From: an uncultured Opitutaceae bacterium
GTDB lineage: Bacteria; Verrucomicrobiota; Verrucomicrobiia; Opitutales; Opitutaceae
Assembly (NCBI GenBank): GCA_903890485.1
Contig: CAITBM010000063.1
Span: forward strand, 1-64,000
Direction: 5' to 3'
DNA length: 64,000 bases
The notes under the pieces are model-generated. The model was not told where the DNA came from and did not search any database. It saw only the letters and a list, made by a program, of their open reading frames with translations. A program made the position numbers and the translations under genes. This document shows, piece by piece, positions 1-18,404 of this stretch (position 1 is its first letter; every line of letters begins with the position of its first letter).

Positions 1-1
1 C

Positions 2-2557
<2,556 letters not shown>

Positions 2558-2607
2558 GCCGGACGTAACCCATCACGGAAATTAGAGAATCAGGGACACC
2601 AAAAGCC

Positions 2608-6744
<4,137 letters not shown>

Positions 6745-6768
6745 TTTAAGCGGACTTTATGGCAGGGT

Positions 6769-6835
6769 GGGGGCCCCCTTCTGGGGGTCTTCCCCCTCCC
6801 AAAAAGACCCCTGGGGAGGACCCTTTCTCCCCCAG
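6769..6835 (+). repeat. Cluster of G/C-tract inverted repeats
   Basis: Three nested or adjacent inverted repeats lie just after rpoC. They are a GGGGG/CCCCC palindrome (6769-6778), GGGGTCTT (6784-6791) pairing with AAGACCCC (6804-6811), and CTGGGGAG (6811-6818) pairing with CTCCCCCAG (6827-6835) with one bulge. They precede a classical terminator and could fold into alternative hairpins in the rpoC 3' end. No function can be assigned from sequence. Confidence 0.6.
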
Positions 6836-6841
6836 AATTCA

Positions 6842-6873
6842 CGCCCGACCCACAAGGTCGGGCGTTTATTCTT
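6842..6873 (+). terminator. Rho-independent terminator after rpoBC
   Basis: A perfect 9-bp stem CGCCCGACC/GGTCGGGCG with a 5-nt loop (cacaa) is followed directly by a U-rich tail (tttattctt). It closes the rpoBC unit and separates it from the rpsL operon. Confidence 0.9.
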
Positions 6874-7019
6874 GTGTGTGCCGTTCCTAGGAGGGATTTT
6901 GACCACCCTTTTCCTCAGTTTTAACGCGTGGCCGGATCCTTCCGGTGTGCGCTTTACCTCGCGGGCCTGGCCCAAATCCCGGATTCCGCGAACTCAGATC
7001 CCTTTTCGCCAAAAAGTTC

Positions 7020-7047
7020 TTGCCGACATTTTGGCACAGCGTAGTTT
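7020..7047 (+). promoter_or_regulatory. Candidate promoter of the rpsL operon
   Basis: TTGCCG, a 16-nt spacer and TAGTTT lie about 40 bp upstream of the rpsL ATG, downstream of the rpoC terminator. Both boxes are imperfect. A second weaker candidate (TTGACC, 16 nt, TTAACG) sits at 6899-6926. The 342-bp gap between rpoC and rpsL otherwise holds only the hairpins and terminator listed separately. Confidence 0.4.
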
Positions 7048-7086
7048 CAGCCTCTTTTCCCAATTTCTCACTCCTAACCGCCACGT

Positions 7087-7470
7087 ATGCCCACCATCAA
7101 CCAGCTTGTTCGCAAAGGCCGGCGCAAAATGCGCATCAAGTCCAAGTCCCCGGCCTTGGAAGGTAACCCCTTTCGCCGCGGCGTGTGCGTGCAGGTCATG
7201 ACCCGCACCCCCAAGAAGCCGAATTCGGCCATCCGTAAGGTCGCCAAGGTCAGGCTCACGAACGGCAACGAGGTCATTTCCTACATCCCTGACGAGGGCC
7301 ACAACCTCCAGGAGCATTCGATCGTCCTGGTGCGCGGGGGACGCGTTAAGGATCTCCCCGGCGTCCGCTACCACATCGTGCGCGGCACGCTGGATGCGAC
7401 GGGTGTCGAGAAACGCCGCCGCAGCAGGTCCAAGTACGGCGTCAAGCGCCCGAAAGAGGCCAAGAAGTGA
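7087..7470 (+). CDS. rpsL: 30S ribosomal protein S12
   Basis: 127-residue S12, a decoding-centre protein. It opens with [11 protein letters not shown] and contains [12 protein letters not shown] and [14 protein letters not shown], the two loops that carry streptomycin-resistance positions; both key lysines are wild type. The ATG follows a 217-nt untranslated stretch after the rpoC terminator, so this is the first gene of the long ribosomal operon. rpsG follows after 21 bp. Confidence 0.98.
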   Translation: MPTINQLVRKGRRKMRIKSKSPALEGNPFRRGVCVQVMTRTPKKPNSAIRKVAKVRLTNGNEVISYIPDEGHNLQEHSIVLVRGGRVKDLPGVRYHIVRGTLDATGVEKRRRSRSKYGVKRPKEAKK

Positions 7471-7491
7471 TCGGATAAAGAACTCTAGACC

Positions 7492-7965
7492 ATGTCACGC
7501 CGCCACAGAGCAGAGAAACGCAACGTCACCCCCGACATCCGGTATAACAGCCCGCTTGTCGCCCACCTGGTGAATGTCATCATGAAGAGCGGCAAGAAGA
7601 ACCTTGCGCAGCGAATCGTGTACGGAGCCTTCGAGAAGGTCTCCGAGAAGCTCGAGAAGGGCGATCCCGTGGATCTCCTCCTGGGCGCCCTCGAGAACGC
7701 CCGCCCCCGCCTTGAAGTGAAGAGCCGGCGCGTTGGCGGAGCGACCTACCAGGTCCCGATCGAGATTTCGTTCGAGCGCCAGGAGAGCCTCGCGATCCGC
7801 TGGATCGTCGACGCTGCCGGTTCGCGCAAGGGTGTCACGATGAAGGACGCCCTGGCCGCGGAGATCATCGATGCCTACAACAACACGGGCACGGTGGTGA
7901 AGAAGAAGGAAGACACGCATAAGATGGCCCAGGCGAATCGCGCCTTCGCCCATCTTCGCTGGTAA
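7492..7965 (+). CDS. rpsG: 30S ribosomal protein S7
   Basis: 157-residue S7, which nucleates assembly of the 30S head and contacts tRNA at the E site. The N-terminal SRRHRAEKR start and the internal [20 protein letters not shown] block are diagnostic, and the C-terminus [14 protein letters not shown] is canonical. It lies 21 bp after rpsL and 18 bp before fusA, the normal str order. Confidence 0.98.
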   Translation: MSRRHRAEKRNVTPDIRYNSPLVAHLVNVIMKSGKKNLAQRIVYGAFEKVSEKLEKGDPVDLLLGALENARPRLEVKSRRVGGATYQVPIEISFERQESLAIRWIVDAAGSRKGVTMKDALAAEIIDAYNNTGTVVKKKEDTHKMAQANRAFAHLRW

Positions 7966-7983
7966 CTCCAACACCTGTCTCCT

Positions 7984-10176
<2,193 letters not shown>

Positions 10177-10196
10177 ACCTCCGTTCTTTTTACGCC

Positions 10197-10505
10197 ATGA
10201 AAGGCCAACGCATTCGCATCAAACTCCAGGGCTTCGACTACCGAGTAATCGACCAGTCGGCCCAGGACATCGTCGAGACGGCGAAGCGCTCGGGCGCCCG
10301 CGTTTCCGGCCCGATCCCGCTGCCCACCCGCATCGAGAAGCTCTCGGTCAACCGCTCGCCGCACGTCGACAAGAAGTCGATGGAGCAGTTCGAGACCCGC
10401 ACCCACAAGCGCCTTATCGACATCATTGAGCCCACTGCACAGACGGTGGACGAGCTCAAGAAACTCAACCTGCCTTCCGGCGTCGACATCACAATTAACG
10501 TCTAA
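10197..10505 (+). CDS. rpsJ: 30S ribosomal protein S10
   Basis: 102-residue S10, a 30S head protein that also binds NusB in antitermination complexes. Motifs [20 protein letters not shown] and [11 protein letters not shown] are typical. It follows fusA by 20 bp. A 101-bp gap separates it from rplC; that gap holds a possible weak hairpin (gtgtgc/gtgcac) but no clear promoter or terminator. Confidence 0.98.
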   Translation: MKGQRIRIKLQGFDYRVIDQSAQDIVETAKRSGARVSGPIPLPTRIEKLSVNRSPHVDKKSMEQFETRTHKRLIDIIEPTAQTVDELKKLNLPSGVDITINV

Positions 10506-10606
10506 AGTCCACAGTTAGCAGTTCCCCCGTGTGCTCCCCCTGGGTGCACCTCCGGGTCCTTCTAATGTAGGTCCAAAACGGAAACTCTCCACCTACCGCT
10601 TAGCCC

Positions 10607-11254
10607 ATGATCTCCTCCTTACTCGGCAAAAAAATCGGCATGACGCAGGTCTACGACGCTCAAAACGTCCTAGTCCCGGTCACCGTAGTTGAAGCCGGCC
10701 CCTGCGCCGTAGTGCAGGTGAAGACCGTCGAGACCGACGGTTACAACGCCGTCCAGATCGGCTTCGCAGCCAAGAAGTCCAAGAATTCCAGCAAGGCCGA
10801 ACTGGCCCATGCTAAGAAGGGTGGGGTGGACCACGCCCCCCGCGTCCTCTCCGAGGTCCGCCTCGAGGGCTCGCCCACGCTGAAGGTCGGCGACATCGTC
10901 ACGGTTGCCGCCTTCCAGGAAGGCCAGCTCGTCGACGTGATCGGCATCACCAAGGGCAAGGGCTTCCAGGGTGTCGTGAAGCGCTGGCGCGTCGGCGGCG
11001 GTCCCGCCGCCCACGGCTCCATGTTCCACCGCCGCATCGGCTCGATCGGCATGCGCCAGACCCCCGGCCGCACCTGGAAGAACCAGTCGATGCCCGGCCA
11101 CATGGGCAGCGAGCGCCGCACCGTCCAGAACCTTCGCGTCGTGAAGATCGTTGCTGAGAAGAACCTGATCCTCGTGAAGGGGGCCATCCCCGGCGCCAAT
11201 GGCGACGACGTCATCGTCCGCCTCGCGATCAAGGGGCAGCAGAAATCAGCCTAA
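10607..11254 (+). CDS. rplC: 50S ribosomal protein L3
   Basis: 215-residue L3, which reaches towards the peptidyl-transferase centre. The start ISSLLGKKIGMTQVYD and the central GKGFQGVVKRW plus RIGSIGMRQTPGRTWK loop are canonical. It begins the block rplC-rplD-rplW-rplB of the S10 operon, 20 bp before rplD. Confidence 0.98.
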   Translation: MISSLLGKKIGMTQVYDAQNVLVPVTVVEAGPCAVVQVKTVETDGYNAVQIGFAAKKSKNSSKAELAHAKKGGVDHAPRVLSEVRLEGSPTLKVGDIVTVAAFQEGQLVDVIGITKGKGFQGVVKRWRVGGGPAAHGSMFHRRIGSIGMRQTPGRTWKNQSMPGHMGSERRTVQNLRVVKIVAEKNLILVKGAIPGANGDDVIVRLAIKGQQKSA

Positions 11255-11274
11255 CCCACACGGAGACCACTGAG

Positions 11275-11910
11275 ATGAAATTCACCGTTTTTAGCCCGGA
11301 TGGCACCACAAGCCGCGAACAGGATTTCGCGGGAGTCCCGACCTTCGAGGGCGACAAGGGCCTGCAGGCCGTCAAGGAAGTGATCGTCGCCATCAACGCG
11401 AACAACCGCCTCGGCACCCACTCGACCAAGACGCGCGGCGAGGTCCGCGGCGGCGGTCGCAAGCCCTGGCGCCAGAAGGGCACCGGCCGCGCTCGCGCCG
11501 GCTCCACCCGTTCCCCCCTCTGGTCCGGCGGCGGCGTCGTGTTCGGCCCGAAGCCGCGCGACTACGACAAGAAGATCAACGGCAAGGTGAAGGCGCTCGC
11601 CTTCAGCCGCGCCCTCTTCGACCGCGCCGTTGCCGGCGAGATCGCCGTCATCGAGGACTTCAGCCACACCGTCACCAAGACCAAGGTCGTGAACAAGGTC
11701 GTGGGTCTCATCGCCCCCAAGGGCAAGGTGCTCCTGGTGGACGCCCCGTTCGCGCCGGCTGCAAAGCTGGGCGCCCGCAACATTGAGCGCGTCACGCTCC
11801 AGGAGGCGGCCAAGCTCAACACGCTCGATCTTTCCCAGTACAAGAAAATCATCGTCAGCACAAAGGCGCTTGAGGCCATCATCGCCCGCGTCGCAGGAGA
11901 AAAGAACTGA
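11275..11910 (+). CDS. rplD: 50S ribosomal protein L4
   Basis: 211-residue L4, which lines the peptide exit tunnel and in enterobacteria autoregulates the S10 operon. The tunnel loop is visible as TKTRGEVRGGGRKPWRQKG followed by RAGSTRSPLWSGGGVVFGP. Its TGA overlaps the rplW ATG by one base, implying translational coupling. Confidence 0.98.
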   Translation: MKFTVFSPDGTTSREQDFAGVPTFEGDKGLQAVKEVIVAINANNRLGTHSTKTRGEVRGGGRKPWRQKGTGRARAGSTRSPLWSGGGVVFGPKPRDYDKKINGKVKALAFSRALFDRAVAGEIAVIEDFSHTVTKTKVVNKVVGLIAPKGKVLLVDAPFAPAAKLGARNIERVTLQEAAKLNTLDLSQYKKIIVSTKALEAIIARVAGEKN

Positions 11911-12191
11911 TGAACGCCGACAAGGTACTCAAGGGCATGCTCCTCACGGAGAAGGCCAACAAACAATCCGCTGAGCTCGGCCAGTACACCTTCGAGGTGT
12001 TCAAGGGCGCGAACAAGCACGCCATCGCCGAGGCCGTAGAGGCGACCTTCAAGGTCACCGTGCGCCGGGTGAACACCCAGAACTACCGCGGCAAGAACAA
12101 GCGCGGCCGCGCGGGCCAGCCGAGCATGACCTCCGACTACAAGAAGGCCATCGTTACGCTGAAGGCCGGCGACAAGATCGAGCTGGTCTAA
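11910..12191 (+). CDS. rplW: 50S ribosomal protein L23
   Basis: 93-residue L23, at the tunnel exit where trigger factor and SRP dock. MNADKVLKGMLLTEKAN and the FEVFKGANKHAIAEAVEA segment fit the family, and a basic loop KNKRGRAGQPS precedes the C-terminus. It overlaps rplD by one base and is followed by rplB after 32 bp. Confidence 0.97.
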   Translation: MNADKVLKGMLLTEKANKQSAELGQYTFEVFKGANKHAIAEAVEATFKVTVRRVNTQNYRGKNKRGRAGQPSMTSDYKKAIVTLKAGDKIELV

Positions 12192-12223
12192 AGCCACCGA
12201 CCTAAAAACAAGGATCACCAGCC

Positions 12224-13090
12224 ATGCCTATCAAACATTTCCGCCCGCTCACGCCGTCCCAGCGCTTCACCTCGCTGAACAAGCCGGTGGGCCTTTCCAA
12301 GGAGCGCCCCGTGCGCGCCCTGACCGAGAACAAGAACCGTTCCGGCGGGCGCAACGTCTACGGACGCGTGACCAGCCGCCGCATCGGCGGGGGCCACAAG
12401 CAGCTCTACCGCATCATCGACTTCAAGCGCGACATCATCGACATCCCGGCCAAGGTCGCGGCGATCGAGTATGACCCGAACCGCACCGCGCATATCGCGC
12501 TGCTGTACTACACGAACGGCGTGAAGCGCTACATCCCGGCCCCCGAGGGCCTGAAGGTGGGCGACAAGATCGTGGCCTCGAACGTCGCCACGACGAACGA
12601 CTTCACGGTCGGCAACAACTTTCCCCTCTCGCTGATCCCGCCGTCGACCCGGCTGCACTGCGTCGAGATGGTACCCGGTAAGGGCGCCCAGATGGGCCGT
12701 TCCGCCGGAACCAGCATCGAGCTCGTCTCGGTCGAGCACGGCAACGCGCACCTGAAGATGCCCTCCGGGGAAATCCGCATGGTGAACGCCAAGTGCCGCG
12801 CCACGATCGGGATCGTCGGCAACGGCGACCAGGTCAACCGCTCGCTCGGCAAGGCCGGGCGCAAGCGCTGGATGGGCCGCCGCCCGGTCACCCGCGGCGT
12901 CGCGATGAACCCGGTCGACCACCCGAACGGTGGCGGACAGGGCAAGAGCAAGGGCGGCGGTGGCCGCCAGCAGATCGTCTCCCCGTGGGGCCAGCTCGCC
13001 AAGGGCTTCCCGACCCGCAGGCGCACCCGCATCTCAAGCAGCATGATCCTCGTCCGCAAAAATGGCCGCCCGCCGCGCGGCAAGAAGTAA
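12224..13090 (+). CDS. rplB: 50S ribosomal protein L2
   Basis: 288-residue L2, needed for subunit association and peptidyl-transferase activity. SGGRNVYGRVTSRRIGGGHK and AGRKRWMGRRPVTRGVAMN are typical. The normally near-invariant loop DHPHGGGEG reads DHPNGGGQG here. The histidine equivalent to E. coli H229 (mature numbering) is kept, the second histidine is Asn and the glutamate is Gln. A glycine-rich KSKGGGGRQQ insert follows. Expected position in the S10 operon. Confidence 0.97.
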   Translation: MPIKHFRPLTPSQRFTSLNKPVGLSKERPVRALTENKNRSGGRNVYGRVTSRRIGGGHKQLYRIIDFKRDIIDIPAKVAAIEYDPNRTAHIALLYYTNGVKRYIPAPEGLKVGDKIVASNVATTNDFTVGNNFPLSLIPPSTRLHCVEMVPGKGAQMGRSAGTSIELVSVEHGNAHLKMPSGEIRMVNAKCRATIGIVGNGDQVNRSLGKAGRKRWMGRRPVTRGVAMNPVDHPNGGGQGKSKGGGGRQQIVSPWGQLAKGFPTRRRTRISSSMILVRKNGRPPRGKK

Positions 13091-13108
13091 CCCGACCCCG
13101 ACCGCACC

Positions 13109-13384
13109 ATGGCACGTTCCATCAAGAAAGGCTTTTTCGTCGATTACCACCTGCTCGAGAAAATCGAGAAGGCGGGCAAGTCCGGCGCGCGCAAACCGAT
13201 CCAGACCTGGTCGCGCCGCTCCACCATCACGCCCGATTTCATCGGCCACACCTTCAACGTCCACAACGGCAAGGCATTCGTCGCCGTCTACGTCACGGAG
13301 AACATGGTCGGCCACAAGCTCGGCGAGTTCGCCCTTACCCGCATTTTCAAGGCCCACGGCGGAATGACCCGCAAGGAAATTTAA
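13109..13384 (+). CDS. rpsS: 30S ribosomal protein S19
   Basis: 91-residue S19 of the 30S head. [18 protein letters not shown] and [20 protein letters not shown] are diagnostic, and [12 protein letters not shown] ends the protein; the family's usual last residues GHK... tail varies. It sits between rplB (18 bp) and rplV (13 bp). Confidence 0.97.
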   Translation: MARSIKKGFFVDYHLLEKIEKAGKSGARKPIQTWSRRSTITPDFIGHTFNVHNGKAFVAVYVTENMVGHKLGEFALTRIFKAHGGMTRKEI

Positions 13385-13397
13385 GGATACCCGCACC

Positions 13398-13745
13398 ATG
13401 GAAGTTCAAGCACTCACACGCAACGCCCGCATGTCGCCGAAGAAGGTGCGCGAGGTCGCCCGCACGATCCAGGGCCGCTCGGCCAACGACGCCGTGGAAT
13501 ACCTCACGCTCATCCCGCGCAAGTCCGCGCGCATGATCGTGAAGACGCTCAAGAGCGCCATCGCGAACGCCGAGCACAACAACAACGTCTCCTCCGACTC
13601 CCTCAAGGTGAAGAGCGCGATCATCGAGAACGGCCCCGTGCTGAAGCGTTTCAAGGCCGGCGCCAAGGGCAGCGCGATGCCCCGCCGCAAGAAGATGTCC
13701 CACATTCGCATCGTCCTGTCGGACGGGAACCCCAACCAAGCTTAA
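13398..13745 (+). CDS. rplV: 50S ribosomal protein L22
   Basis: 115-residue L22, whose beta hairpin lines the exit tunnel near the macrolide site. It opens with [20 protein letters not shown], and the hairpin region reads [19 protein letters not shown]. rpsC begins two bases after its stop, a tightly coupled junction. Confidence 0.97.
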   Translation: MEVQALTRNARMSPKKVREVARTIQGRSANDAVEYLTLIPRKSARMIVKTLKSAIANAEHNNNVSSDSLKVKSAIIENGPVLKRFKAGAKGSAMPRRKKMSHIRIVLSDGNPNQA

Positions 13746-13747
13746 TC

Positions 13748-14380
13748 ATGGGCCAAAAAACCAATCCTATCGGTTTCCGCCTCGCCGTCCGCCGTGACTG
13801 GCAGTCCCGCTGGTTCGCCAGCAAGAAGGAATTCCCGAAGCTCCTCCTTGAGGACCAGCTGATCCGCTCCACCCTCATGGAGAAGCTGAAGCAGGCCTCC
13901 GTGCCGCGCATCTTCATCGAGCGCGCCTCAAGCCGCGTCCGCGTCAAGATCTACACCGCCCGCCCGGGCATCGTCATCGGCCGCAAGGGCCAGGAGGTCG
14001 AGAACATCAAGGCCCACCTGATGAAGCTCACCGGCAAGGAGATCCTCCTCGACATCCAGGAGGTCAAGAAGCCCGAGATCGAGGCCCAGCTCGTGGCCGA
14101 GAACGTGGCCCTCCAGCTTGAGCGCCGCATCACCTTCCGCCGCGCCATGAAGAAGGCCGTCGAGATGGCCATGGCGCTCGGCGCCGAGGGCATCAAGATC
14201 CAGTGCTCGGGCCGCCTTGGCGGCGCCGACATCGCCCGCCGTGAATGGCAGCGCAAGGGCCGGGTTCCCCTCCACACCCTCCGCGAGAACATTGACTACG
14301 GCTTCTCCGAGGCTCTCACCGTTTACGGCAAGATCGGCGTCAAATGCTGGATCTGCAAAAAGGAGGCCGACGCCGCCTAA
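13748..14380 (+). CDS. rpsC: 30S ribosomal protein S3
   Basis: 210-residue S3 at the mRNA entry channel. [18 protein letters not shown] starts the protein, and the KH-domain signature [15 protein letters not shown] lies around residues 75-90. The C-terminal domain ends with [16 protein letters not shown], containing a CWIC pair not usual in the family. It begins directly after rplV. Confidence 0.98.
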   Translation: MGQKTNPIGFRLAVRRDWQSRWFASKKEFPKLLLEDQLIRSTLMEKLKQASVPRIFIERASSRVRVKIYTARPGIVIGRKGQEVENIKAHLMKLTGKEILLDIQEVKKPEIEAQLVAENVALQLERRITFRRAMKKAVEMAMALGAEGIKIQCSGRLGGADIARREWQRKGRVPLHTLRENIDYGFSEALTVYGKIGVKCWICKKEADAA

Positions 14381-14424
14381 GGGCAACGTCGCCGACACAC
14401 ACCGACATTTAGAAGACACGTCCC

Positions 14425-14847
<423 letters not shown>

Positions 14848-14870
14848 CCCGTCCCCAAGGAACCCGCACC

Positions 14871-15077
14871 ATGACCTCCAAGGAAATCAGAGACCTTTCA
14901 CCCGCTGAGATCGCGACCAAGATCCGCGAGACCCGCGAAACCCTTCTCCAGGCCCGCATGCGCAAGCAGACCGGCCAGGTCGAGAAGACCCACGAGCTGC
15001 GCTCGCTCCGCAAGGACATCGCCCGCCTCGAGACCATACTAAGCCAGAAGAACAAGCCGGCGCCCGTCGCCGCCTGA
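14871..15077 (+). CDS. rpmC: 50S ribosomal protein L29
   Basis: 68-residue L29, near the tunnel exit. [20 protein letters not shown] and [20 protein letters not shown] fit the two-helix family, with a short Ala/Pro tail. The ATG at 14871 is chosen for the conserved N-terminus; the same frame stays open far upstream inside rplP, which is not meaningful. Order rplP-rpmC-rpsQ is standard. Confidence 0.96.
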   Translation: MTSKEIRDLSPAEIATKIRETRETLLQARMRKQTGQVEKTHELRSLRKDIARLETILSQKNKPAPVAA

Positions 15078-15095
15078 GCCAGGAGCCCATAAGCC

Positions 15096-15461
15096 ATGTC
15101 TACAGCCACGCCCAATTCCCGCAACACGCGCAAGACCATCATCGGCTTCGTCACGAGCCGCTCCGGCGCGAAGTCGATCAAGGTCACGATCCCGTACAAG
15201 ACGCCGCACCCCCTCTACCACAAGGTCATCAACCGCAAGACGGTCGTTCACGTCCACGACGAGAAGAACGAGACCAAGGTGGGGGACAAGGTTGAGATCA
15301 TGGAGACCCGCCCGATCAGCCGCCTGAAGCGCTGGCGGGTCGTCTCGATCGTGCACAGCGCGGTCGGCTCGACAGCCCAGGTGATCACCGAGGCCGACGT
15401 GGCCGCATTAGTTCCCACGAAGACCACGAAGAGCGGTGCGGCCCAGGCCGCCACCTCCTAA
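15096..15461 (+). CDS. rpsQ: 30S ribosomal protein S17 with C-terminal extension
   Basis: 121-residue S17, a 16S rRNA-binding OB-fold protein (usual length 80-90). The core is clear: GFVTSRSGAKSIKVTI, HPLYHKVINRKTVVHVHDE and ETRPISRLKRWRVVSIV. About 35 extra residues rich in Ala/Thr/Val follow, ending in TKSGAAQAATS. It lies between rpmC and rplN. Confidence 0.95.
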   Translation: MSTATPNSRNTRKTIIGFVTSRSGAKSIKVTIPYKTPHPLYHKVINRKTVVHVHDEKNETKVGDKVEIMETRPISRLKRWRVVSIVHSAVGSTAQVITEADVAALVPTKTTKSGAAQAATS

Positions 15462-15504
15462 CGGAATCCCGCATAGACTTTAAAACAACCAACCCAGGCC
15501 CGCC

Positions 15505-15870
15505 ATGATCCAACTGCGATCCATACTCGAAGTCGCCGACAACACCGGCGCCCGCCGTGCCGCCATGATTAGCAAGAAGGGGCAGAACACGGACACCGCC
15601 GCGGTCGGGGACATCGTCACCGTCCACATCAAGGAGAGCACGACTGACGCCACCGTGAAGAAGGGCGAGGTCGCGAAGGCCGTCGTCATCCGCACGAAGG
15701 CCCCCGTCCGCCGCTCCGACGGCAGCTACCTGCGCTTTGACAGCAACGCCATTGTCATCCTTGGCCCCGACGGCAACCCGAAGGGCACACGCATCTTCGG
15801 GCCGGTCGCTCGCGAGCTCCGGGCCAAGAACTTCATGAAGATCATTTCGCTCGCGCCGGAGGTTCTCTGA
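15505..15870 (+). CDS. rplN: 50S ribosomal protein L14
   Basis: 121-residue L14 at the subunit interface (bridge B8). [19 protein letters not shown], the [17 protein letters not shown] segment and the end [12 protein letters not shown] are canonical. Its stop is two bases from the rplX start. Confidence 0.98.
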   Translation: MIQLRSILEVADNTGARRAAMISKKGQNTDTAAVGDIVTVHIKESTTDATVKKGEVAKAVVIRTKAPVRRSDGSYLRFDSNAIVILGPDGNPKGTRIFGPVARELRAKNFMKIISLAPEVL

Positions 15871-15872
15871 CC

Positions 15873-16133
15873 ATGCAACGATACCACGTAAAACGAGGCG
15901 ACCCCGTCGTCGTCATCTCGGGCTCCCACAAGGGCAAGGAGGGCAAGATCCTCGAGGTCCTGCCCGCCAAGGACCGCGCCCGCATTGAGGGCGTCGCCAT
16001 GGTGAAGCGCCACACGAAGAAGTCCCAGGAGCATCCCCAGGGCGCCATCGTCGAGCGCGAGGGATCCATCCACATCTCCAACCTGATGCTCAAGTCGGTC
16101 TTCGACTCGAGCAAGCGCAAGAAGGCGGTTTAA
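15873..16133 (+). CDS. rplX: 50S ribosomal protein L24
   Basis: 86-residue L24, an assembly-initiating 50S protein with a KOW motif (GDPVVVISGSHKGKEGKILE). KRHTKKSQEHPQGAIVEREG matches the second half. Somewhat shorter than E. coli L24. It is flanked at 1-2 bp by rplN and rplE. Confidence 0.96.
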   Translation: MQRYHVKRGDPVVVISGSHKGKEGKILEVLPAKDRARIEGVAMVKRHTKKSQEHPQGAIVEREGSIHISNLMLKSVFDSSKRKKAV

Positions 16134-16134
16134 C

Positions 16135-16704
16135 ATGAGCACTGCCCCCGCACTCAAGAAGCACTACATCGACTTCGTCTACCCGGAGCTTATGAAGCTC
16201 CGCGGCTACAAGAACAAGCACCAGGTCCCGAAGATCGTTAAGGTGAGCCTTAACTCGGGCATCGATGCCGAGGCCGACAAGAACCAGATCGCCGACGTGC
16301 AGCGCGACCTGGGGCTGATCGCCGGACAGAAGCCGATCCTTAGCCGCACCCGCAAGGCCATCTCCAACTTCAAGCTGAAGGAGAACCAGGTCGTCGGCTG
16401 CCACGTGACCCTTCGCGGCGACGCGATGTGGGACTTCCTCTACCGCCTCCTGGCGGTGTCGCTCCCGACGATCCGCGACTTCCGCGGCGTCTCCCCGAAG
16501 CTCGACGGCCAGGGCAATTACAACCTGGGCATCACCGACTTCACGATCTTCCCGGAAATCACGGTTGAGAACGTCAAGAAGAGCATGGGCCTCGACATCA
16601 CCATCGTCACCACGGCTGACACCGACGACGACGGCCGCGAGCTCCTGCGCCTCCTTGGAATGCCGTTCCGCCGCACCGAAACCAAGACGGCCTCCGCCGC
16701 CTGA
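16135..16704 (+). CDS. rplE: 50S ribosomal protein L5
   Basis: 189-residue L5, which binds 5S rRNA and contacts the P-site t[36 protein letters not shown] and the [20 protein letters not shown] region are diagnostic. Its ATG starts one base after the rplX stop. Confidence 0.98.
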   Translation: MSTAPALKKHYIDFVYPELMKLRGYKNKHQVPKIVKVSLNSGIDAEADKNQIADVQRDLGLIAGQKPILSRTRKAISNFKLKENQVVGCHVTLRGDAMWDFLYRLLAVSLPTIRDFRGVSPKLDGQGNYNLGITDFTIFPEITVENVKKSMGLDITIVTTADTDDDGRELLRLLGMPFRRTETKTASAA

Positions 16705-16714
16705 TAACGCCACC

Positions 16715-17020
16715 ATGCCGAAGACATCAGCCATCCAGAAGAACGAGAAGCGCAAGCGGCTCGTCGAGAAGTATGCCAAGGTGCGCGCCGAGCTAAAGGC
16801 CGTGCTCGCGAACCCCGCCACGACCGACGAGCAGTTCTTCGCCGCCCAGACGAAGCTCCAGAAGCTACCGAAGAATTCCTCCAAGGCCCGCATCCGCAAC
16901 CGCTGCTCCATGAGCGGCCGCCCCCGCGGCTACAAGCGCAAGTACGGCGTATCCCGCATCCAGTTCCGCGAGCTCGCCCTCGCCGGCAAGATCCCCGGCG
17001 TCATCAAATCATCCTGGTAA
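16715..17020 (+). CDS. rpsN: 30S ribosomal protein S14, zinc-free long type
   Basis: 101-residue S14 of the 30S head. Only one cysteine is present ([20 protein letters not shown]), so this is the long C-minus form that does not bind zinc, not the short four-cysteine form. The ATG at 16715 follows rplE by 10 bp. The C-terminus [11 protein letters not shown] is typical. rpsH follows after 63 bp. Confidence 0.96.
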   Translation: MPKTSAIQKNEKRKRLVEKYAKVRAELKAVLANPATTDEQFFAAQTKLQKLPKNSSKARIRNRCSMSGRPRGYKRKYGVSRIQFRELALAGKIPGVIKSSW

Positions 17021-17083
17021 ACACCACGGCACACGGGGGTCGGATATGACCCGCGCTGCCATCACAATCTCAGAACATCCAAC

Positions 17084-17476
17084 ATGACCGATCCGATCAG
17101 CGATTTCCTAACGCGCCTGCGCAACGCCAGCAAAGCACGCCTCGAGGTGTGCAAGGCCCCGCACTCGAACCTCAAGGCCGGCATCGCCGCCATCCTCAAG
17201 GCCGAGGGCTACATCTCGGGCTACAACGACGGCGTTGACGAGCAGGGGCACAAGCAGCTCCTGATCACGATGAAGTATGTCGACGGGACACCCGCCATCA
17301 GCGGCCTCACCCGCGCTTCGACCCCGGGCCGCCGGCTCTACTTCAGCTACACCGACATCCCGCGCGTCCTGAACGGACTCGGGATCAGCATCATCTCGAC
17401 CTCCAAGGGCCTGATGAAGGACGCCGACTGCCGCCGCAACAAGGCCGGCGGGGAGCTCATCTGCAACGTTTGGTAA
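17084..17476 (+). CDS. rpsH: 30S ribosomal protein S8
   Basis: 130-residue S8, a 16S rRNA central-domain binder and, in E. coli, the spc-operon autoregulator. It starts MTDPISDFLTRLRNASKA, contains LKAEGYISGYN, and ends with GISIISTSKGLMKDADCRRN plus GGELICNVW, matching the conserved GGE.L..VW end. Confidence 0.97.
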   Translation: MTDPISDFLTRLRNASKARLEVCKAPHSNLKAGIAAILKAEGYISGYNDGVDEQGHKQLLITMKYVDGTPAISGLTRASTPGRRLYFSYTDIPRVLNGLGISIISTSKGLMKDADCRRNKAGGELICNVW

Positions 17477-17489
17477 CCGCCCACCCACC

Positions 17490-18026
17490 ATGAGCCGCAT
17501 CGGCAAACAACCCGTTCCCATTCCCGACAAGGTCACCGTCGACATCAAGGACACGACCGTCCACGTCTCGGGCCCCAAGGGCAAGGTCCACAAGACTTTC
17601 GCACCCGTCGTCACCATCAAGGTCACCGACAAGAAGGTCATCGTGGCCCCGATCGGGGAGACCCGCTTCGCGAACGCCATGTACGGCACCGCCCGCTCCA
17701 TCATCGCCGGCATGGTGAAGGGCGTCACCCTGGGCTTCTCCAAGGACCTCGAGATCCAGGGCGTCGGCTTCAAGGCCAACCTGAAGGGCAAGCAGCTGGA
17801 CCTCGCGCTTGGCTACTCGCACCCGATCGTCATGGACATCCCCGAGGGCATCAAGATCACGGTGGTCGAGGGCACGAAGGTGAAGGTCGAGGGCTGCGAC
17901 AAGCAGCTCGTCGGAGCCGTCACCGCTGAAATCCGCAGCTACTACCCGCCGGAACCCTACAAGGGCAAGGGCGTGCGCATCGTCGGCGAGCGCGTCCGCC
18001 GCAAGGAAGGCAAAACCGTCGCCTAA
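17490..18026 (+). CDS. rplF: 50S ribosomal protein L6
   Basis: 178-residue L6 near the factor-binding site. MSRIGKQPVPIPDKVTVDI and the second-domain signature PPEPYKGKGVRIVGERVRRK are clear. It lies 13 bp after rpsH and 5 bp before rplR. Confidence 0.98.
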   Translation: MSRIGKQPVPIPDKVTVDIKDTTVHVSGPKGKVHKTFAPVVTIKVTDKKVIVAPIGETRFANAMYGTARSIIAGMVKGVTLGFSKDLEIQGVGFKANLKGKQLDLALGYSHPIVMDIPEGIKITVVEGTKVKVEGCDKQLVGAVTAEIRSYYPPEPYKGKGVRIVGERVRRKEGKTVA

Positions 18027-18031
18027 CACCC

Positions 18032-18394
18032 ATGAACACCATTCACAAAGCCAAGCTTCTTCAAAAGCGCCGCTGGAGGATCCGCAAGAAGGTCACCGGC
18101 ACGGCGATCCGTCCCCGCCTGAGCGTCAAGTTCAGCTCGAAGAACATCTACGCCCAGGCCGTCAACGACGACCTCGGCACGACGATCGTATTCCTCTCCA
18201 GCCTGGATGCCGAGCTGCGCAAGCAGAAGCTGAAGGCCAACATCGCCGGGGCCAAGGTCCTCGGCGCTGCATTCGCCGAAAAGGCGAAAGCGGCGGGCAT
18301 CACTTCGGTCGTATTCGACCGCAACGGCGCCCGTTACCACGGCAAGGTCAAGGTCTTCGCGGATGCCGCCCGCGAGGCCGGCCTTGTATTCTGA
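18032..18394 (+). CDS. rplR: 50S ribosomal protein L18
   Basis: 120-residue L18, a 5S rRNA-binding protein. The basic N-terminus [18 protein letters not shown], the [15 protein letters not shown] stretch and the C-terminus [19 protein letters not shown] are diagnostic. It lies between rplF and rpsE as usual. Confidence 0.97.
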   Translation: MNTIHKAKLLQKRRWRIRKKVTGTAIRPRLSVKFSSKNIYAQAVNDDLGTTIVFLSSLDAELRKQKLKANIAGAKVLGAAFAEKAKAAGITSVVFDRNGARYHGKVKVFADAAREAGLVF

Positions 18395-18404
18395 TCCCAC
18401 GCAC

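Noticed and set aside
10506-10606. Possible L4-type leader or promoter before rplC
   Set aside because: Only a weak wobble hairpin is present, with no convincing boxes, so it is not listed as a feature.
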